NCBI GenBank assembly: GCA_965278985.1
Contig: OZ257131.1
Location: 5,084,001 to 5,148,000 of the forward strand
Direction of reading: 5' to 3'
Origin: CAISIP01 sp965278985
Lineage (GTDB): Bacteria; Pseudomonadota; Gammaproteobacteria; Burkholderiales; Burkholderiaceae_C
DNA: 64,000 bases
Positions 51,113 through 61,002 of this stretch are shown in pieces; position 1 is the stretch's first letter; every line of letters starts with the position of its first letter. Made by a program: the position numbers and the translations under genes. The notes under the pieces are model-generated. The model did not search any database. It was not told the origin of the DNA and saw nothing but the letters and a program-made list of their open reading frames with translations.

Positions 51113-52570
51113 TCAGCCTGGGAATTCCGCCAGGCCAAAACGCCGGGCAGGGGGGACGGGGGTGGCGCGGCCGGCGGTGCGGCTGCGTACGAGGGGACCG
51201 ATGGCGACCAGCGCAGCGAACAGCAGCGCGATCTCCAGGTGGTAGACGGTGCTGTAGGGCACCGAGATGTCGGTCATCGCCGGGCCCAGCAACCCGTGGG
51301 CGCTGAGCCAGCCGAAGAGGTCGCGCAGCAGGCCGCCGGCCGCCGTGGCCAGGCCCGCGCAGCCGGCCTGCACCGCGCCCCAGGCGCCCAGCGCCAGGCC
51401 GGCATGGCCATCGACCTTCAGGCCCATGGCGACGATCAACATGCAGACGGCGAAGAGCCCGCCGCCCAGGCCGATGCCGAAGCTGCCGAAGCGAAACAGC
51501 ATGGCCGACTGCAGCGGCGCGGCGAACACCACGGCCGCAAAGGCGACGATGCCGACCAGGCTGCCCAGCGCCGCCAGGCGGTACGGATCAGCGCCTTCCT
51601 GCAGCTTGCGCGCCGCGAAAGCGAAGGCCAGCAGCGAGCCCAGCGCCAGCCCCGCCGTCAGCAAGCTGGTGGCGGCGACCGACAGGCCCAGCACCGTGGC
51701 GCCGTAAGGCTCCAGCACCACGTCCTGCATGGCGAAGCCGGCCGTGCCCAGGCCCAGCGCCACCAGGAAGCGCCTGGCCTGCGGCTGCGCCACGAAGCGG
51801 CTCCAGGCGCTGCTGAACGCCGGCTCTTCCGGGTCGGCAGCGCGCCGGGGGCTGCGCGCCTCCTGCTTCCATAGCGCGATGCCGTTGAGCACCACGGTGA
51901 GGATGGCGGCACCCTGGACCACGCCGACCAGCCGCGTGGGCGTGAAGGTGGTCAGCACCAGGCTGAAGAACGCGCTGCCCAGCAGCATGCCGACCAGCAG
52001 CATCACGTACATCAGCGCCACCACGCGTGGGCGCTTCTCAGCGGGCGACAGGTCGGTTGCCAGTGCCAGGCCGGCCGTCTGCGTGGTCTGCATGCCCAGG
52101 CCCACCAGCAGGAAGCCGAAGGCGGCCGCCGCCTCGGGGACGGCGGGGATGACGATCGCCGCCTGGCCGACCACGCCGCTAGGGGCCATCAGCAGCAGCG
52201 CGAAGGGCAGGATGCTCAGGCCGCCGAACTGCAGCAGCGTGCCGAACCACAGGTAGGGCACGCGGCGCCAGCCGAGTGCCGAGCGGTGCGTGTCGGAGCG
52301 GTAGCCCACGAAGGCGCGCAGCGGCGCCACCAGCATCGGCAGCGCCACCATCAGCGCGACCAGCCCGGCGGCCATGCCCATCTCCACGATCATCACGCGG
52401 TTCAAGGTGCCCACCAGCAGGGCCGCCGCCATGCCCACCGACACCTGGAACAGTGCCAGGCGCAGCAGGCGCGCGAGCGGCAGGTCGGTGCTGGCGGCAT
52501 CGGCGAACGGCAGCAGCCGCGGCGATATGCGCGTCCAGAGCTTGATCAGGCGTGCGGGGGCGAGGTGCAT
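51113..52570 (-). CDS. lhaA: Light-harvesting complex assembly protein LhaA (PucC family)
   Basis: MFS-like membrane protein of 485 residues with about 12 helices, required for LH1 assembly. Segments LALFQVSVGMAAALLVGTLN, RVMIVEMGMAAGLVALMVAL and RAFVGYRSDTHRSALGWRRV are typical of PucC/LhaA. The ATG at 52570 starts eight bases after bchM. The longer open frame upstream only reads through bchM. Confidence 0.93.
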   Translation of the reverse strand: MHLAPARLIKLWTRISPRLLPFADAASTDLPLARLLRLALFQVSVGMAAALLVGTLNRVMIVEMGMAAGLVALMVALPMLVAPLRAFVGYRSDTHRSALGWRRVPYLWFGTLLQFGGLSILPFALLLMAPSGVVGQAAIVIPAVPEAAAAFGFLLVGLGMQTTQTAGLALATDLSPAEKRPRVVALMYVMLLVGMLLGSAFFSLVLTTFTPTRLVGVVQGAAILTVVLNGIALWKQEARSPRRAADPEEPAFSSAWSRFVAQPQARRFLVALGLGTAGFAMQDVVLEPYGATVLGLSVAATSLLTAGLALGSLLAFAFAARKLQEGADPYRLAALGSLVGIVAFAAVVFAAPLQSAMLFRFGSFGIGLGGGLFAVCMLIVAMGLKVDGHAGLALGAWGAVQAGCAGLATAAGGLLRDLFGWLSAHGLLGPAMTDISVPYSTVYHLEIALLFAALVAIGPLVRSRTAGRATPVPPARRFGLAEFPG

Positions 52571-52578
52571 GGCCTTGC

Positions 52579-53292
52579 TCAGTGGGCGCGGGCCATCTCG
52601 CAGGCCTGCGAGGTGTAGAAGCCGCTGGCGATGCGCTGGGTGCGGGCCTGTTGCCAGCCATCCACGCTGCTGGCGAGCCGCGTGCGCAGCCCGTCCACGC
52701 CCACCGGCACGATGGACGGAGCGCGATCCCCGCGCGGGAACAGCCGGCCCACGTTGTGCATCACGGTCAGCAGCGGTGTGCGCGGCGCCACGGTGAACAC
52801 GATGCTCTGGCGCACTCGCCCCGACCAGCCCTGCAGCAGCGCGGCCGCGTCGTCGGGCTGGTAGTGGATGAGCGAGTCCATCGCCACCACATGGTCGAAG
52901 TCGCCATCGTCGGGCGCACGCATGTCGCCGCTGCGCCAGGTGATGCGCGCGCGCAGCAACGCGGCGTCGGGCTCGGCGTCGCAGCGCTCGCGGCCCAGCT
53001 GCACCAGCGTGGGAGAAAGGTCGATGGCCAGCACCTGCGCACCGCGCCGGGCTGCCTCCACTGCCAGCGCGCCGGTGCCGCAGCCGGCGTCCAGCAGGCG
53101 CAGGCCGGTCATGTCGGTGGGCAACCACGACAGCAATGTGCTGCGCATGCGGTCACGGCCCGCGCGCACCGTGGCGCGGATGCCGCTGACCGGTGCGTTC
53201 GAGGTCAGGCGCGCCCAGGTGGCGGCGGCCGTGCGGTCGAAGTAGGTTTCGATCTCGCCGCGGCGTGTCAGGTATTGGCTTTGCGTGCTCAT
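52579..53292 (-). CDS. bchM: Mg-protoporphyrin IX methyltransferase BchM
   Basis: SAM-dependent methyltransferase of 237 residues that methylates the Mg-protoporphyrin propionate. SAM motif I is LRLLDAGCGTGALAVEAARR, followed by VLAIDLSPTLVQLGRERC. The N-terminus RRGEIETYFDRTAAATWARL is characteristic. It lies two bases after bchL and before lhaA, the usual order. Confidence 0.95.
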   Translation of the reverse strand: MSTQSQYLTRRGEIETYFDRTAAATWARLTSNAPVSGIRATVRAGRDRMRSTLLSWLPTDMTGLRLLDAGCGTGALAVEAARRGAQVLAIDLSPTLVQLGRERCDAEPDAALLRARITWRSGDMRAPDDGDFDHVVAMDSLIHYQPDDAAALLQGWSGRVRQSIVFTVAPRTPLLTVMHNVGRLFPRGDRAPSIVPVGVDGLRTRLASSVDGWQQARTQRIASGFYTSQACEMARAH

Positions 53293-53294
53293 GA

Positions 53295-54203
53295 TCAGTC
53301 GAATCCCAGCAGGTCGAACAGGTCGCGGTCCTTGAGCGGGATCGCCTCCAGCGGATCGCCGCCCAGGTACAGCGCCGCGGCCAGCCGCATGTACTCGGCC
53401 TGCACCTTCTCCAGCTCGGGGCTGGGCTCCATCTCGAACAGCGTGCTCTTCTTCAGCCGGCTGCGGCGGATCACATCCAGGTCGGGGAAGTGCGCTGCCA
53501 GCTTCAGGCCGGCGCGGGTGTTGTACTTGTCGATCTGGTCGGTGTCGGTGCTGCGGTTGGCGATCACGCCCCCCAGCCGCACCTTGTAGTTCTTGGCCTT
53601 GGCGCCGATGGCCTGCACGATGCGGTTCATCGCGAAGATCGAATCGAAGTCGTTGGCCGTGACGATCAGCGCGCGGTCGGCATGCTGCAGCGGCGCCGCG
53701 AAGCCACCACACACCACGTCGCCCAGCACGTCGAAGATCACGATGTCGGTGTCTTCCAGCAGGTGGTGTTCCTTGAGCAGCTTGACCGTCTGGCCCACCA
53801 CGTAACCGCCGCAACCCGTGCCGGCCGGGGGGCCGCCGGCCTCCACGCACTGCACACCGTTGTAGCCTTCGAACATGAAGTCCTCGGGCCGTAGCTCCTC
53901 GGCGTGGAAGTCCACCGTCTCCAGCACGTCGATGACGGTGGGCAGCATCTTCTTGGTCAGCGTGAAGGTGCTGTCGTGCTTGGGGTCGCAGCCGATCTGC
54001 AGCACCCGTTTGCCCAGCCGCGAGAACGCGGCCGAGAGGTTCGACGAGGTGGTGCTCTTGCCGATGCCGCCCTTGCCGTAGATCGCGAACACCTTGGCGG
54101 TGCCGATGCTCACATTCGGGTCCAGCTGCACCTGCAGGCTGCCCTCGCCGTCCAGCCTGCGCTTGCTGATGGTCCGGATCGGAAATTCTTCGACTGCGTT
54201 CAT
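53295..54203 (-). CDS. bchL: Light-independent protochlorophyllide reductase iron protein BchL
   Basis: NifH-like ATPase of 302 residues that delivers electrons to BchNB. The P-loop is FAIYGKGGIGKSTTSSNLSA; the [4Fe-4S] cysteines are in CGGYVVGQ of AGGPPAGTGCGGYVV and in DVVCGGFAAPLQ. The start ATG overlaps the bchH stop by four bases. The 302-residue length is standard. Confidence 0.96.
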   Translation of the reverse strand: MNAVEEFPIRTISKRRLDGEGSLQVQLDPNVSIGTAKVFAIYGKGGIGKSTTSSNLSAAFSRLGKRVLQIGCDPKHDSTFTLTKKMLPTVIDVLETVDFHAEELRPEDFMFEGYNGVQCVEAGGPPAGTGCGGYVVGQTVKLLKEHHLLEDTDIVIFDVLGDVVCGGFAAPLQHADRALIVTANDFDSIFAMNRIVQAIGAKAKNYKVRLGGVIANRSTDTDQIDKYNTRAGLKLAAHFPDLDVIRRSRLKKSTLFEMEPSPELEKVQAEYMRLAAALYLGGDPLEAIPLKDRDLFDLLGFD

Positions 54204-57200
54204 GCCGCTGCCCTTTCGACGAAGACACCTTCAAGGCGGTCTTCGAGTTCATCGCCGGCCTGGCGCAGGGCTTCGAGCGTGTCGGCGTCCGGTTGCCAGT
54301 ACTGCCTGTCGCAGGCCTCCAGCAGACGGTTCGCCAGCCGCGCCGATGCAGTTGGATTGAGTTGGGCCAGGCGTTCGCGCATGGCCGCATCGAGGACGAA
54401 GGTTTCGCTCAGACGCTGGTAGACCCAGGGCTGCACCTGGCCCGTGGTGGCCGACCAGCCCAGCGTGTTGGTGAGGTGCACCTCGATCTGGCGCACGCCC
54501 TCGTAGCCGTGTTCCAGCATGCCCTCGTACCACTTGGGGTTGAGCATGCGCGTGTGGGTTTCCAGCGAGACCTGTTCGGACAGCGTGCGCACCACGCCGG
54601 CGTCGCCCGTCGTCTGGTCGCCGATGTAGACGGGCAGCAGTGCGGCGGCCTCGCCGTTGGAGGGGCGCTTGGCGCGCTGCACCGCGCGGCTGATGCCGCC
54701 GAGCGTGTCGAAATACGTGTCCACCGTGGTCACGCCGAGCTCCACCGAATCCAGGTTCTGGTAGGCCAGCTCCACGTTCTTGAGCACGCTGGCCAAGAGC
54801 GCGGCCTTCTGCACCGGGCGGCCGCTGCGGCCGTAGGCGAAGCCCTTGCGGCGGGTGTAGGTCTCGGCCAGTTCGTCTTCTTCGCTCCAGGCGCCGTTGT
54901 CGATCAGGCTGCCGACGTTGGCACCGTAGGCGCCCTCGGCGTTGCCGAACACGCGCAGCGCTGCCGTCTCCAGGTCGCAGCCCTGCTCGCGCTGGTAGGC
55001 CAGCGCATGCTTGCGCACGAAGTTCAGGTGCTCGGGCTCGTCGGCGGATGCGGCCAGGAAGGCGGCCTCGGCCAGCAGCTTGATCTGCGCCGGCAGCAGG
55101 TCGCGGAAGATGCCGGAGAGCGTGACCATCACGTCCACGCGGGGGCGGCCGAGTTGGTCCAACGGCACGAGTTCGGCACCGGCCAGGCGCCCGTAGCTGT
55201 CGAAGCGCGGCGTGGCGCCGACCAAGGCCAGCGCCTGGCCGATGGGGGCGCCTTCGCTCTTGAGGTTGTCCGTGCCCCACAGCACCAGCGCGATGGATTC
55301 TGGGAAACCGTGGCCGTCCTGCGCGTGGCGCTCCAGCAGGCGTGTGGCCTGGATCGCGCCGTCGAGCACGGCGAAGCGGCTGGGGATGCGCGAGGGGTCG
55401 AAGCCGTGCAGGTTGCGGCCGGTGGGCAGGATGTCGGGGTTGCGCAGCAGGTCGCCACCGGGGGCCGGGCGCAGGTAGCCGCCGTCCAGCGCGTGCACCA
55501 CGGCGTCCAGCTCGGTGTCGATGGCCAGCAGGCGCGAGGTGTTGGCCAGCGACTCCATCTGGGTGCGGCGCTCGGGCTCGGCGGAGCGGCCTTCGGCCAG
55601 CAGCAGCTCGGCGGCGCTGGCGCCTGCGACCAGGCGTTCGATCAATGCCACGGCCGGTGCCTGGCCACTGGGGAAGCTGGCCTCGGCGCAGGCCAGCAGC
55701 ATGCCCACGCGTTCGCTGGGCTTGGGCACTTCGCCCAGCACATGCAGGCCGTGCGGGATCAGCGTCACCTCCAGCTCCTGCAGCTCGTCGGCGAGGTGCT
55801 GGGCAAGCAGTTCGGCGGTGGCGTCCCACAGTGCGCCGCCGGCCGGCAGCAGGTTCATGGCCTGGCCTTGCGACTGCAGCAACGGCGCCAGCGCCGCACG
55901 TTCGGCCTGGGCTTCGGGGGGCAGCGAGCGCCACCGCAGCAGGGAGGCCTTCAGATCGACCAGGCCCTTGTACAGCCCGGCCTGGGACACCGGTGGCGTG
56001 AGGTAGCTGATGAGCGTGGCCGCACTGCGACGCTTGGCCAGCATGCCTTCGGACGGGTTGTTCGCGGCGTACAGGTACAGGTTCGGCAGGTCACCGATCA
56101 GCCGGTCAGGCCAGCAGTCGCCCGACAGGCCGGCCTGCTTGCCGGGCATGAACTCCAGCGCGCCATGCGTGCCGAAGTGCAGCACGGCATGCGCGCCGAA
56201 GTCCTCGCGCAGCCAGCGGTAGAAGGCCGAGAAGGCGTGTGTGGGTGCGAAGCCGCGCTCGAACAGCAGCCGCATCGGGTCACCCTCGTAACCGAAGGCG
56301 GGCTGGATGCCGACGAACACATTGCCGAAACGCTCGCCCAGCACCTGGATGTGCTGGCCGTCGCTCTGCTGGCGCCCGGGGGCGGGGCCCCATTGCGCCT
56401 CGATCTCGGTGAGCCAGCGCTCGCGGCGCACATGCTCGTTGGCGGGGATGCGCACGTGCACGTTGGCCAGCGCGCCATGGCGTGCGGCGTTGCCCACCAG
56501 CAGGCGTTCGCGCAGGTCATCGACGCTCGCGGGCATCTGCACCGTGTAGCCCTCGCGCTGCAGCGCCTGCAGCGTGTTGAACAGCGACGCGAACACCCCC
56601 AGGTAGGCGGCAGTGCCGGTGTTGCCGGCGTTGGGCGGGAAGTTGAACAGCACGGCGGCGATGCGGCGCTCGGCCCGTTCGCTGCGCTTCAAGACCACCA
56701 GCCGCGCCACGCGCGCGGCGAGCATCTCGGCGCGGTCGGGGCAGGTGTGCATGTCGTTGTGGCCTTCGCTCTTGGCGAAGGTGCAGTGCCGGCTGCAGCC
56801 GGTGCAGGCGGTGCCGTTGGCGTCGCTGCGGCCGCCATAAATCATCGGGCCAGTCGATCCGTCCAGCTCCGGGATCGCGACCATCATGGTGGACTCCAGT
56901 GGCAGCAGGCCGCGCTCGGAGCCACCCCAGGCCTCCAGCGTCTGGAACTCCACCGGCATCACCGAGAGGTAGGGCACGTCGAGTTGCGCGAGCAGCGTCT
57001 CGGCAGCCTTGGCATCGTTGTAGGCGGGGCCGCCGACCAGCGAGAAGCCGGTGAGCGAGACCAGTGCATCGACCGTGACGCGGCCGTCCTGGATGAAGAA
57101 TTTCTCCACCGCCGGCCGGGCGTCGAGCCCGGTGGCGAAGGCCGGCAGCACCTGCAGCCCCTTGGCCTCCAGCGCGGTGATCACGCCGTCGTAGTGCGCG

Positions 57201-58045
57201 GTGTTGCCCGCCAGCAGGTAGGAGCGCAGCATCAGCAGGCCGACCGTGCCGCCAGGTTTGGTGCCGGCCAGCGCGATGGGGCGCGGCAGGTCGCGTGCGT
57301 GCTCGCTGATGCGCTGCGCCATGCGCGGGTGGTAGACGCCGAGCTCGGGGTATTCGGTGGGCTCGGCCGGCTTGGCCTGGCCGCGCAACGCGGCGCGCGG
57401 GCCGGCGGCGTAGCGATCCACCAGCATGTGGACCAGCGCGGCGATGTTCTCCTGCGAGCCGGCCAGCCAGTACTGCAGCACCAGGAAGTACACGCGCACG
57501 TCCTGCGCGGTGCCGGGGATGAAGCGCAGGATCTTCGGCAGGCGGCGCAGCATCTTCATCTGCTGGGCGCCGGCACTGGCCTTGGCCTTGTCGTCGCCGC
57601 TGGCCGACTTGCCACGCAGGCGCTTGAGCAGCGCCATCGGGCCGCTGACCTTGCCGTCCATCGAGAACTTGCCCATGCGCGTGAGCTTCATGACCTCGCC
57701 CGAGGACATGGCGCAGACCATCGCGTCGCAGGCATCGCGGCGTGCGCGCAGTGCTTCGATCACGGGCAGGAAGTGCTCTTCCATGAAGAGCATGGTGACC
57801 AGCACGATGTCGCCGCTGGCGATGTCGGCGATGCATTGGCGCAGCGCCTCCTCATCCGTCGCCCAGTCGGATGCGGCATGCACGGACAGGCCCACACCGG
57901 GCATCGAGCGGGCCAGCACGCCGTGCGCGCGCTCGGCGGCGCTGCGCAGGTGGCTGTCCATGGTGATCAGCACGACGCGCATCGGCACTGCAGCCGGTGC
58001 CCGCGCCGGGGCCATCGTCTTAACGACTGAAATGGGCTTTGGCAT
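54200..58045 (-). CDS. bchH: Magnesium chelatase subunit H BchH
   Basis: Large porphyrin-binding subunit of Mg-chelatase, 1281 residues, CobN-like. The N-terminus has VVLITMDSHLRSAAERA; conserved blocks include GVLHPR-like YHPRMAQRISEHARDL, VQVLGERFGNVFVGIQPAFG, HFGTHGALEFMPGKQAGLSG and NLYLYAANNPSEGMLAKRRS. The start at 58045 overlaps bchB by 26 bp; an ATG at 58015, four bases after the bchB stop, is an alternative. BchI and BchD are not in this window. Confidence 0.95.
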   Translation of the reverse strand: MPKPISVVKTMAPARAPAAVPMRVVLITMDSHLRSAAERAHGVLARSMPGVGLSVHAASDWATDEEALRQCIADIASGDIVLVTMLFMEEHFLPVIEALRARRDACDAMVCAMSSGEVMKLTRMGKFSMDGKVSGPMALLKRLRGKSASGDDKAKASAGAQQMKMLRRLPKILRFIPGTAQDVRVYFLVLQYWLAGSQENIAALVHMLVDRYAAGPRAALRGQAKPAEPTEYPELGVYHPRMAQRISEHARDLPRPIALAGTKPGGTVGLLMLRSYLLAGNTAHYDGVITALEAKGLQVLPAFATGLDARPAVEKFFIQDGRVTVDALVSLTGFSLVGGPAYNDAKAAETLLAQLDVPYLSVMPVEFQTLEAWGGSERGLLPLESTMMVAIPELDGSTGPMIYGGRSDANGTACTGCSRHCTFAKSEGHNDMHTCPDRAEMLAARVARLVVLKRSERAERRIAAVLFNFPPNAGNTGTAAYLGVFASLFNTLQALQREGYTVQMPASVDDLRERLLVGNAARHGALANVHVRIPANEHVRRERWLTEIEAQWGPAPGRQQSDGQHIQVLGERFGNVFVGIQPAFGYEGDPMRLLFERGFAPTHAFSAFYRWLREDFGAHAVLHFGTHGALEFMPGKQAGLSGDCWPDRLIGDLPNLYLYAANNPSEGMLAKRRSAATLISYLTPPVSQAGLYKGLVDLKASLLRWRSLPPEAQAERAALAPLLQSQGQAMNLLPAGGALWDATAELLAQHLADELQELEVTLIPHGLHVLGEVPKPSERVGMLLACAEASFPSGQAPAVALIERLVAGASAAELLLAEGRSAEPERRTQMESLANTSRLLAIDTELDAVVHALDGGYLRPAPGGDLLRNPDILPTGRNLHGFDPSRIPSRFAVLDGAIQATRLLERHAQDGHGFPESIALVLWGTDNLKSEGAPIGQALALVGATPRFDSYGRLAGAELVPLDQLGRPRVDVMVTLSGIFRDLLPAQIKLLAEAAFLAASADEPEHLNFVRKHALAYQREQGCDLETAALRVFGNAEGAYGANVGSLIDNGAWSEEDELAETYTRRKGFAYGRSGRPVQKAALLASVLKNVELAYQNLDSVELGVTTVDTYFDTLGGISRAVQRAKRPSNGEAAALLPVYIGDQTTGDAGVVRTLSEQVSLETHTRMLNPKWYEGMLEHGYEGVRQIEVHLTNTLGWSATTGQVQPWVYQRLSETFVLDAAMRERLAQLNPTASARLANRLLEACDRQYWQPDADTLEALRQAGDELEDRLEGVFVERAAA

Positions 58046-59705
58046 CGTAGAGGGTCTCGAGGGTGATCAGGGGCAGGCCCTGGTCGAGGGCATAACGCTC
58101 GGTGTTGCGGCGGGCCTTGCCGCGCACGAAGAACGGGATCTTGCCCAGCTCGCGCTCGGCGTCAGGGGCCCAGCGCGCGACGACGATGGGCTGTGCGCCG
58201 GCTGCGGGCATGCTTGGGGGAAGCGGTGCGGCGGCTTGCGGCACCGTGGCCACCAGTGCTTCAGGTGCCGTCACGGGAGCGGGGTCGGCGATGGCTTGCA
58301 GTGCGGCCAATGGCGCGGCAACAGGTGCGTCCGCCAGGACGGGCACGGCCACTGGCGCAGCTGCAGGCTGGTTGCGCGTCAGGTGCGAAGGCGCGGCATC
58401 CTCGTGGAACTCGAAGTCGCCCTTGAACATACCCAGCAGGTGTTCTTCCAGCCCCATCATCAGCGGCTGCACCCACGTGTCGAACAGCACGTTGGCGCCT
58501 TCGAATCCCATCTGCGGCGCGTAGCGGGCCGGGAAGTCCTGCACATGCACGGGCGCGGAGATCACAGCGCAGGGCAGGCCCAGGCGCTTGGCGATGTGGC
58601 GCTCCATCTGCGTGCCCAGCACCAGCTCGGGCGCGGCGGCGGTGATGGCGGCCTCGACATCGAGGTAGTCGTCGCAGATCAAGGGCTCCACGCCGTACAG
58701 CGCGGCGGCTTCGCGCAGGTCGCGGGCGAACTCGCGGCTGTAGGTGCCCAGGCCCACGACCTGGAAGCCCAGCTCCTGGGTGGCGAAGCGCGCTGCGGCG
58801 ATCGCGTGTGTGGCGTCGCCGAACACGAACACGCGCTTGCCGGTGAGGTAGTTGGCATCCACCGAGCCCGAGAACCAAGTGCTGTGCGATGCCGTGGCGT
58901 CCACCCTTGCTGCAGCCTCCTGCGGGTCGATGCCGGCCATGCCCGCCACTTCGGCGATGAATGCGCGCGTGGCCTGCACGCCGATGGGCACGGTGCGGGT
59001 GTGCGGCTGGCCCAGCGTGCGCTGCAGCCAGGCGGCGGCGAGCTGCGCGGTCTCGGGGTACAGCAGCACGTTGAAATCGGCGTTGCCCAGCCGGGTCAGG
59101 TCCTGTGGGCTCGCGCCCAGCGGTGCGACCACATTGACCTCGACGCCGATCTGCGCCAGCAGGCCGCGGATTTCCTTCAGGTCGTCGCGGTGGCGAAAGC
59201 CCAGGCCCGTGGGGCCGAGGATGTTGCATCGGGGTGCCGCACCGGCCACGCGTTCCACGCGCGTCTTGGGCACGAGGTTGCGCACCAGCTGGTAGAAGGT
59301 TTCGGAGGCGCCCCAGTTCTCCTTCTTCTGGTACGAGGGCAGCTCCAGCGCCACCACGGGGATCGGCAGCGCGAGCGCATGTGCCAGGCCGCCCGGGTCG
59401 TCCTGGATCAGCTCGGCGGTGCAGGATGCGCCCACCAGCATGGCCTGCGGCTGAAAGCGCTCGAAGGCGTTGCGCACCGCGTCCTTGAACAGTTGTGCCG
59501 TGTCGCTGCCCAGGTCACGCGCCTGGAAGCTGGTGTAGGTGACGGGCGGGCGGGTGGACTTGCGCTCGATCATGGTGAACAGCAGGTCGGCGTAGGTGTC
59601 GCCCTGCGGCGCATGCAGCACATAGTGCAGGTCGCGCATGCCGGTGGCCACGCGCATGGCGCCGACGTGCGGGGGGCCTTCGTAGGTCCAGAGCGTGAGT
59701 TGCAT
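58020..59705 (-). CDS. bchB: Protochlorophyllide reductase subunit BchB with long Ala/Pro linker
   Basis: NifK-like subunit of the dark-operative protochlorophyllide reductase, 561 residues. The N-terminus MQLTLWTYEGPPHVGAMRVA and ASCTAELIQDDPGGLAHALA are hallmarks, with FGDATHAIAAARFATQELGF further on. Residues about 445-509 form an Ala/Pro-rich linker, after which the C-terminal domain ARWAPDAERELGKIPFFVRG and LETLYDAKAHF follows. The linker makes the protein longer than usual. It overlaps bchH and lies 16 bp after bchN. Confidence 0.95.
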   Translation of the reverse strand: MQLTLWTYEGPPHVGAMRVATGMRDLHYVLHAPQGDTYADLLFTMIERKSTRPPVTYTSFQARDLGSDTAQLFKDAVRNAFERFQPQAMLVGASCTAELIQDDPGGLAHALALPIPVVALELPSYQKKENWGASETFYQLVRNLVPKTRVERVAGAAPRCNILGPTGLGFRHRDDLKEIRGLLAQIGVEVNVVAPLGASPQDLTRLGNADFNVLLYPETAQLAAAWLQRTLGQPHTRTVPIGVQATRAFIAEVAGMAGIDPQEAAARVDATASHSTWFSGSVDANYLTGKRVFVFGDATHAIAAARFATQELGFQVVGLGTYSREFARDLREAAALYGVEPLICDDYLDVEAAITAAAPELVLGTQMERHIAKRLGLPCAVISAPVHVQDFPARYAPQMGFEGANVLFDTWVQPLMMGLEEHLLGMFKGDFEFHEDAAPSHLTRNQPAAAPVAVPVLADAPVAAPLAALQAIADPAPVTAPEALVATVPQAAAPLPPSMPAAGAQPIVVARWAPDAERELGKIPFFVRGKARRNTERYALDQGLPLITLETLYDAKAHFSR

Positions 59706-59721
59706 GGTGTGCGCGTGCTCT

Positions 59722-61002
59722 CTAGGCGGCCAGCAACTGGCGGCGGTGCAGGGGGCGGCTGAACAGGCCGGCCAGGTCGGCCGCCTGCTCGAAACCCTGG
59801 ATCGGGCTGAACACCAGCTCGATGGACCACTTGGTGGTGTAGCCCTCGGCCTCCAGCGGGTTGGCAAGGCCGAGGCCGCAGACGATCAGGTCCGGCGCGG
59901 CGGCGCGGCAGCGGTCCAGCTGGCGCTCCACGTCCTGGCCTTCGCTGAGCACGGTGCCGGCTGGCAACCAGGCCAGCTCCTGCGCCATGTGCTGGCGGTG
60001 CAGGTAGGGCGTGCCGACCTCGGTGAGCTGCATGCCCATCTCGCGCGCCAGGAAGCGGGCGAGTGGCAGTTCGAGTTGCGAGTCGGGGAAGAAGAAGATG
60101 CGCTTGCCGGCGAGCTGGCGGCGGTGCACCGCGAGGGCCGATTCCGCGCGCTGGCGGGCCGGTGCCATCGCCGCGAGCGCACGTTCCTGCGGAACACCCA
60201 TGGCCGTGGCCGCTGCGAGCAGCCAGGCGCTGCTGCCTTCCACGCCGAGCGGGAAGGGCGCAGCCACACGTTGTGCGCCACGTGCTTCCAGCAGGCGCGC
60301 GGTCTCGGCCAGGAAGGGCTGGGCCAGCAGCATATGGGTGTGCGGGCCGACGGCCGGCATGCTGCCCGCGCGCCGTGCCGGCAGGAAATCCACGCGCGTG
60401 ATCCCCATGGCGGCGAGCAGGCGGCGGAACTGGTCCTCCACCACGTCGGCCAGTGCGCCGACGATCAGCAGCGAAGGTTCGGCCTGAGGCGCTTCTTCCA
60501 GTTGCGGCACCAGGGCGGCAAGGCAGGCGTCCTCGCCCTGCGTGAAGGTGGTCTCGATGCCGCTGCCCGAATAGTTCAGTACCTTGACGGCCCCGTGCTG
60601 CTGCGACAGGCGCTGCGCGGCGCGCGACAGGTCCAGCTTGATGACCTCGGAGGGGCAGGAGCCGACCAGGAACAGCAGCTTGATGTCGGGCCGGCGCTGC
60701 AGCAGGCGCGAGACGACCTTGTCGAGTTCTTCGTTCGCATCGGCCAGGCCGGCCAGGTCACGCTCGTCGATGATGGCGGTGGCAAAGCGCGGCTCGGCGA
60801 AGATCATCACGCCCGCGGCGGACTGGATCAGGTGCGCGCAGGTGCGTGAACCGACCACGAGGAAGAAGGCGTCCTGAATCTTGCGGTGCAGCCAGATGAT
60901 GCCGGTCAGGCCGCAGAACACCTCGCGTTGGCCGCGCTCGCGCAGGATCTCGGTATCGGTGCAGCCGTTGTCTGGCTGGATGGGGATGACCGTAGCGTTC
61001 AT
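59722..61002 (-). CDS. bchN: Protochlorophyllide reductase subunit BchN
   Basis: NifD-like partner of BchB, 426 residues. REVFCGLTGIIWLHRKIQDA holds one cluster cysteine, SRTCAHLIQSAAGVMIFAEP a second, and LFLVGSCPSEVIKLDLSRAA the third. The ATG overlaps the bchF stop by four bases. With BchB and BchL it reduces ring D of protochlorophyllide in the dark. Confidence 0.96.
   Translation of the reverse strand: MNATVIPIQPDNGCTDTEILRERGQREVFCGLTGIIWLHRKIQDAFFLVVGSRTCAHLIQSAAGVMIFAEPRFATAIIDERDLAGLADANEELDKVVSRLLQRRPDIKLLFLVGSCPSEVIKLDLSRAAQRLSQQHGAVKVLNYSGSGIETTFTQGEDACLAALVPQLEEAPQAEPSLLIVGALADVVEDQFRRLLAAMGITRVDFLPARRAGSMPAVGPHTHMLLAQPFLAETARLLEARGAQRVAAPFPLGVEGSSAWLLAAATAMGVPQERALAAMAPARQRAESALAVHRRQLAGKRIFFFPDSQLELPLARFLAREMGMQLTEVGTPYLHRQHMAQELAWLPAGTVLSEGQDVERQLDRCRAAAPDLIVCGLGLANPLEAEGYTTKWSIELVFSPIQGFEQAADLAGLFSRPLHRRQLLAA

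Noticed and set aside
54293..58030. Very long open frame (1245 codons) antisense to bchH
   Set aside because: It mirrors bchH codon structure in GC-rich DNA and has no family motifs; bchH is certain. Similar shadow frames opposite amtB (3460-5946), glcE/glcF (7593-9965) and lplT (12013-14484) were rejected for the same reason.
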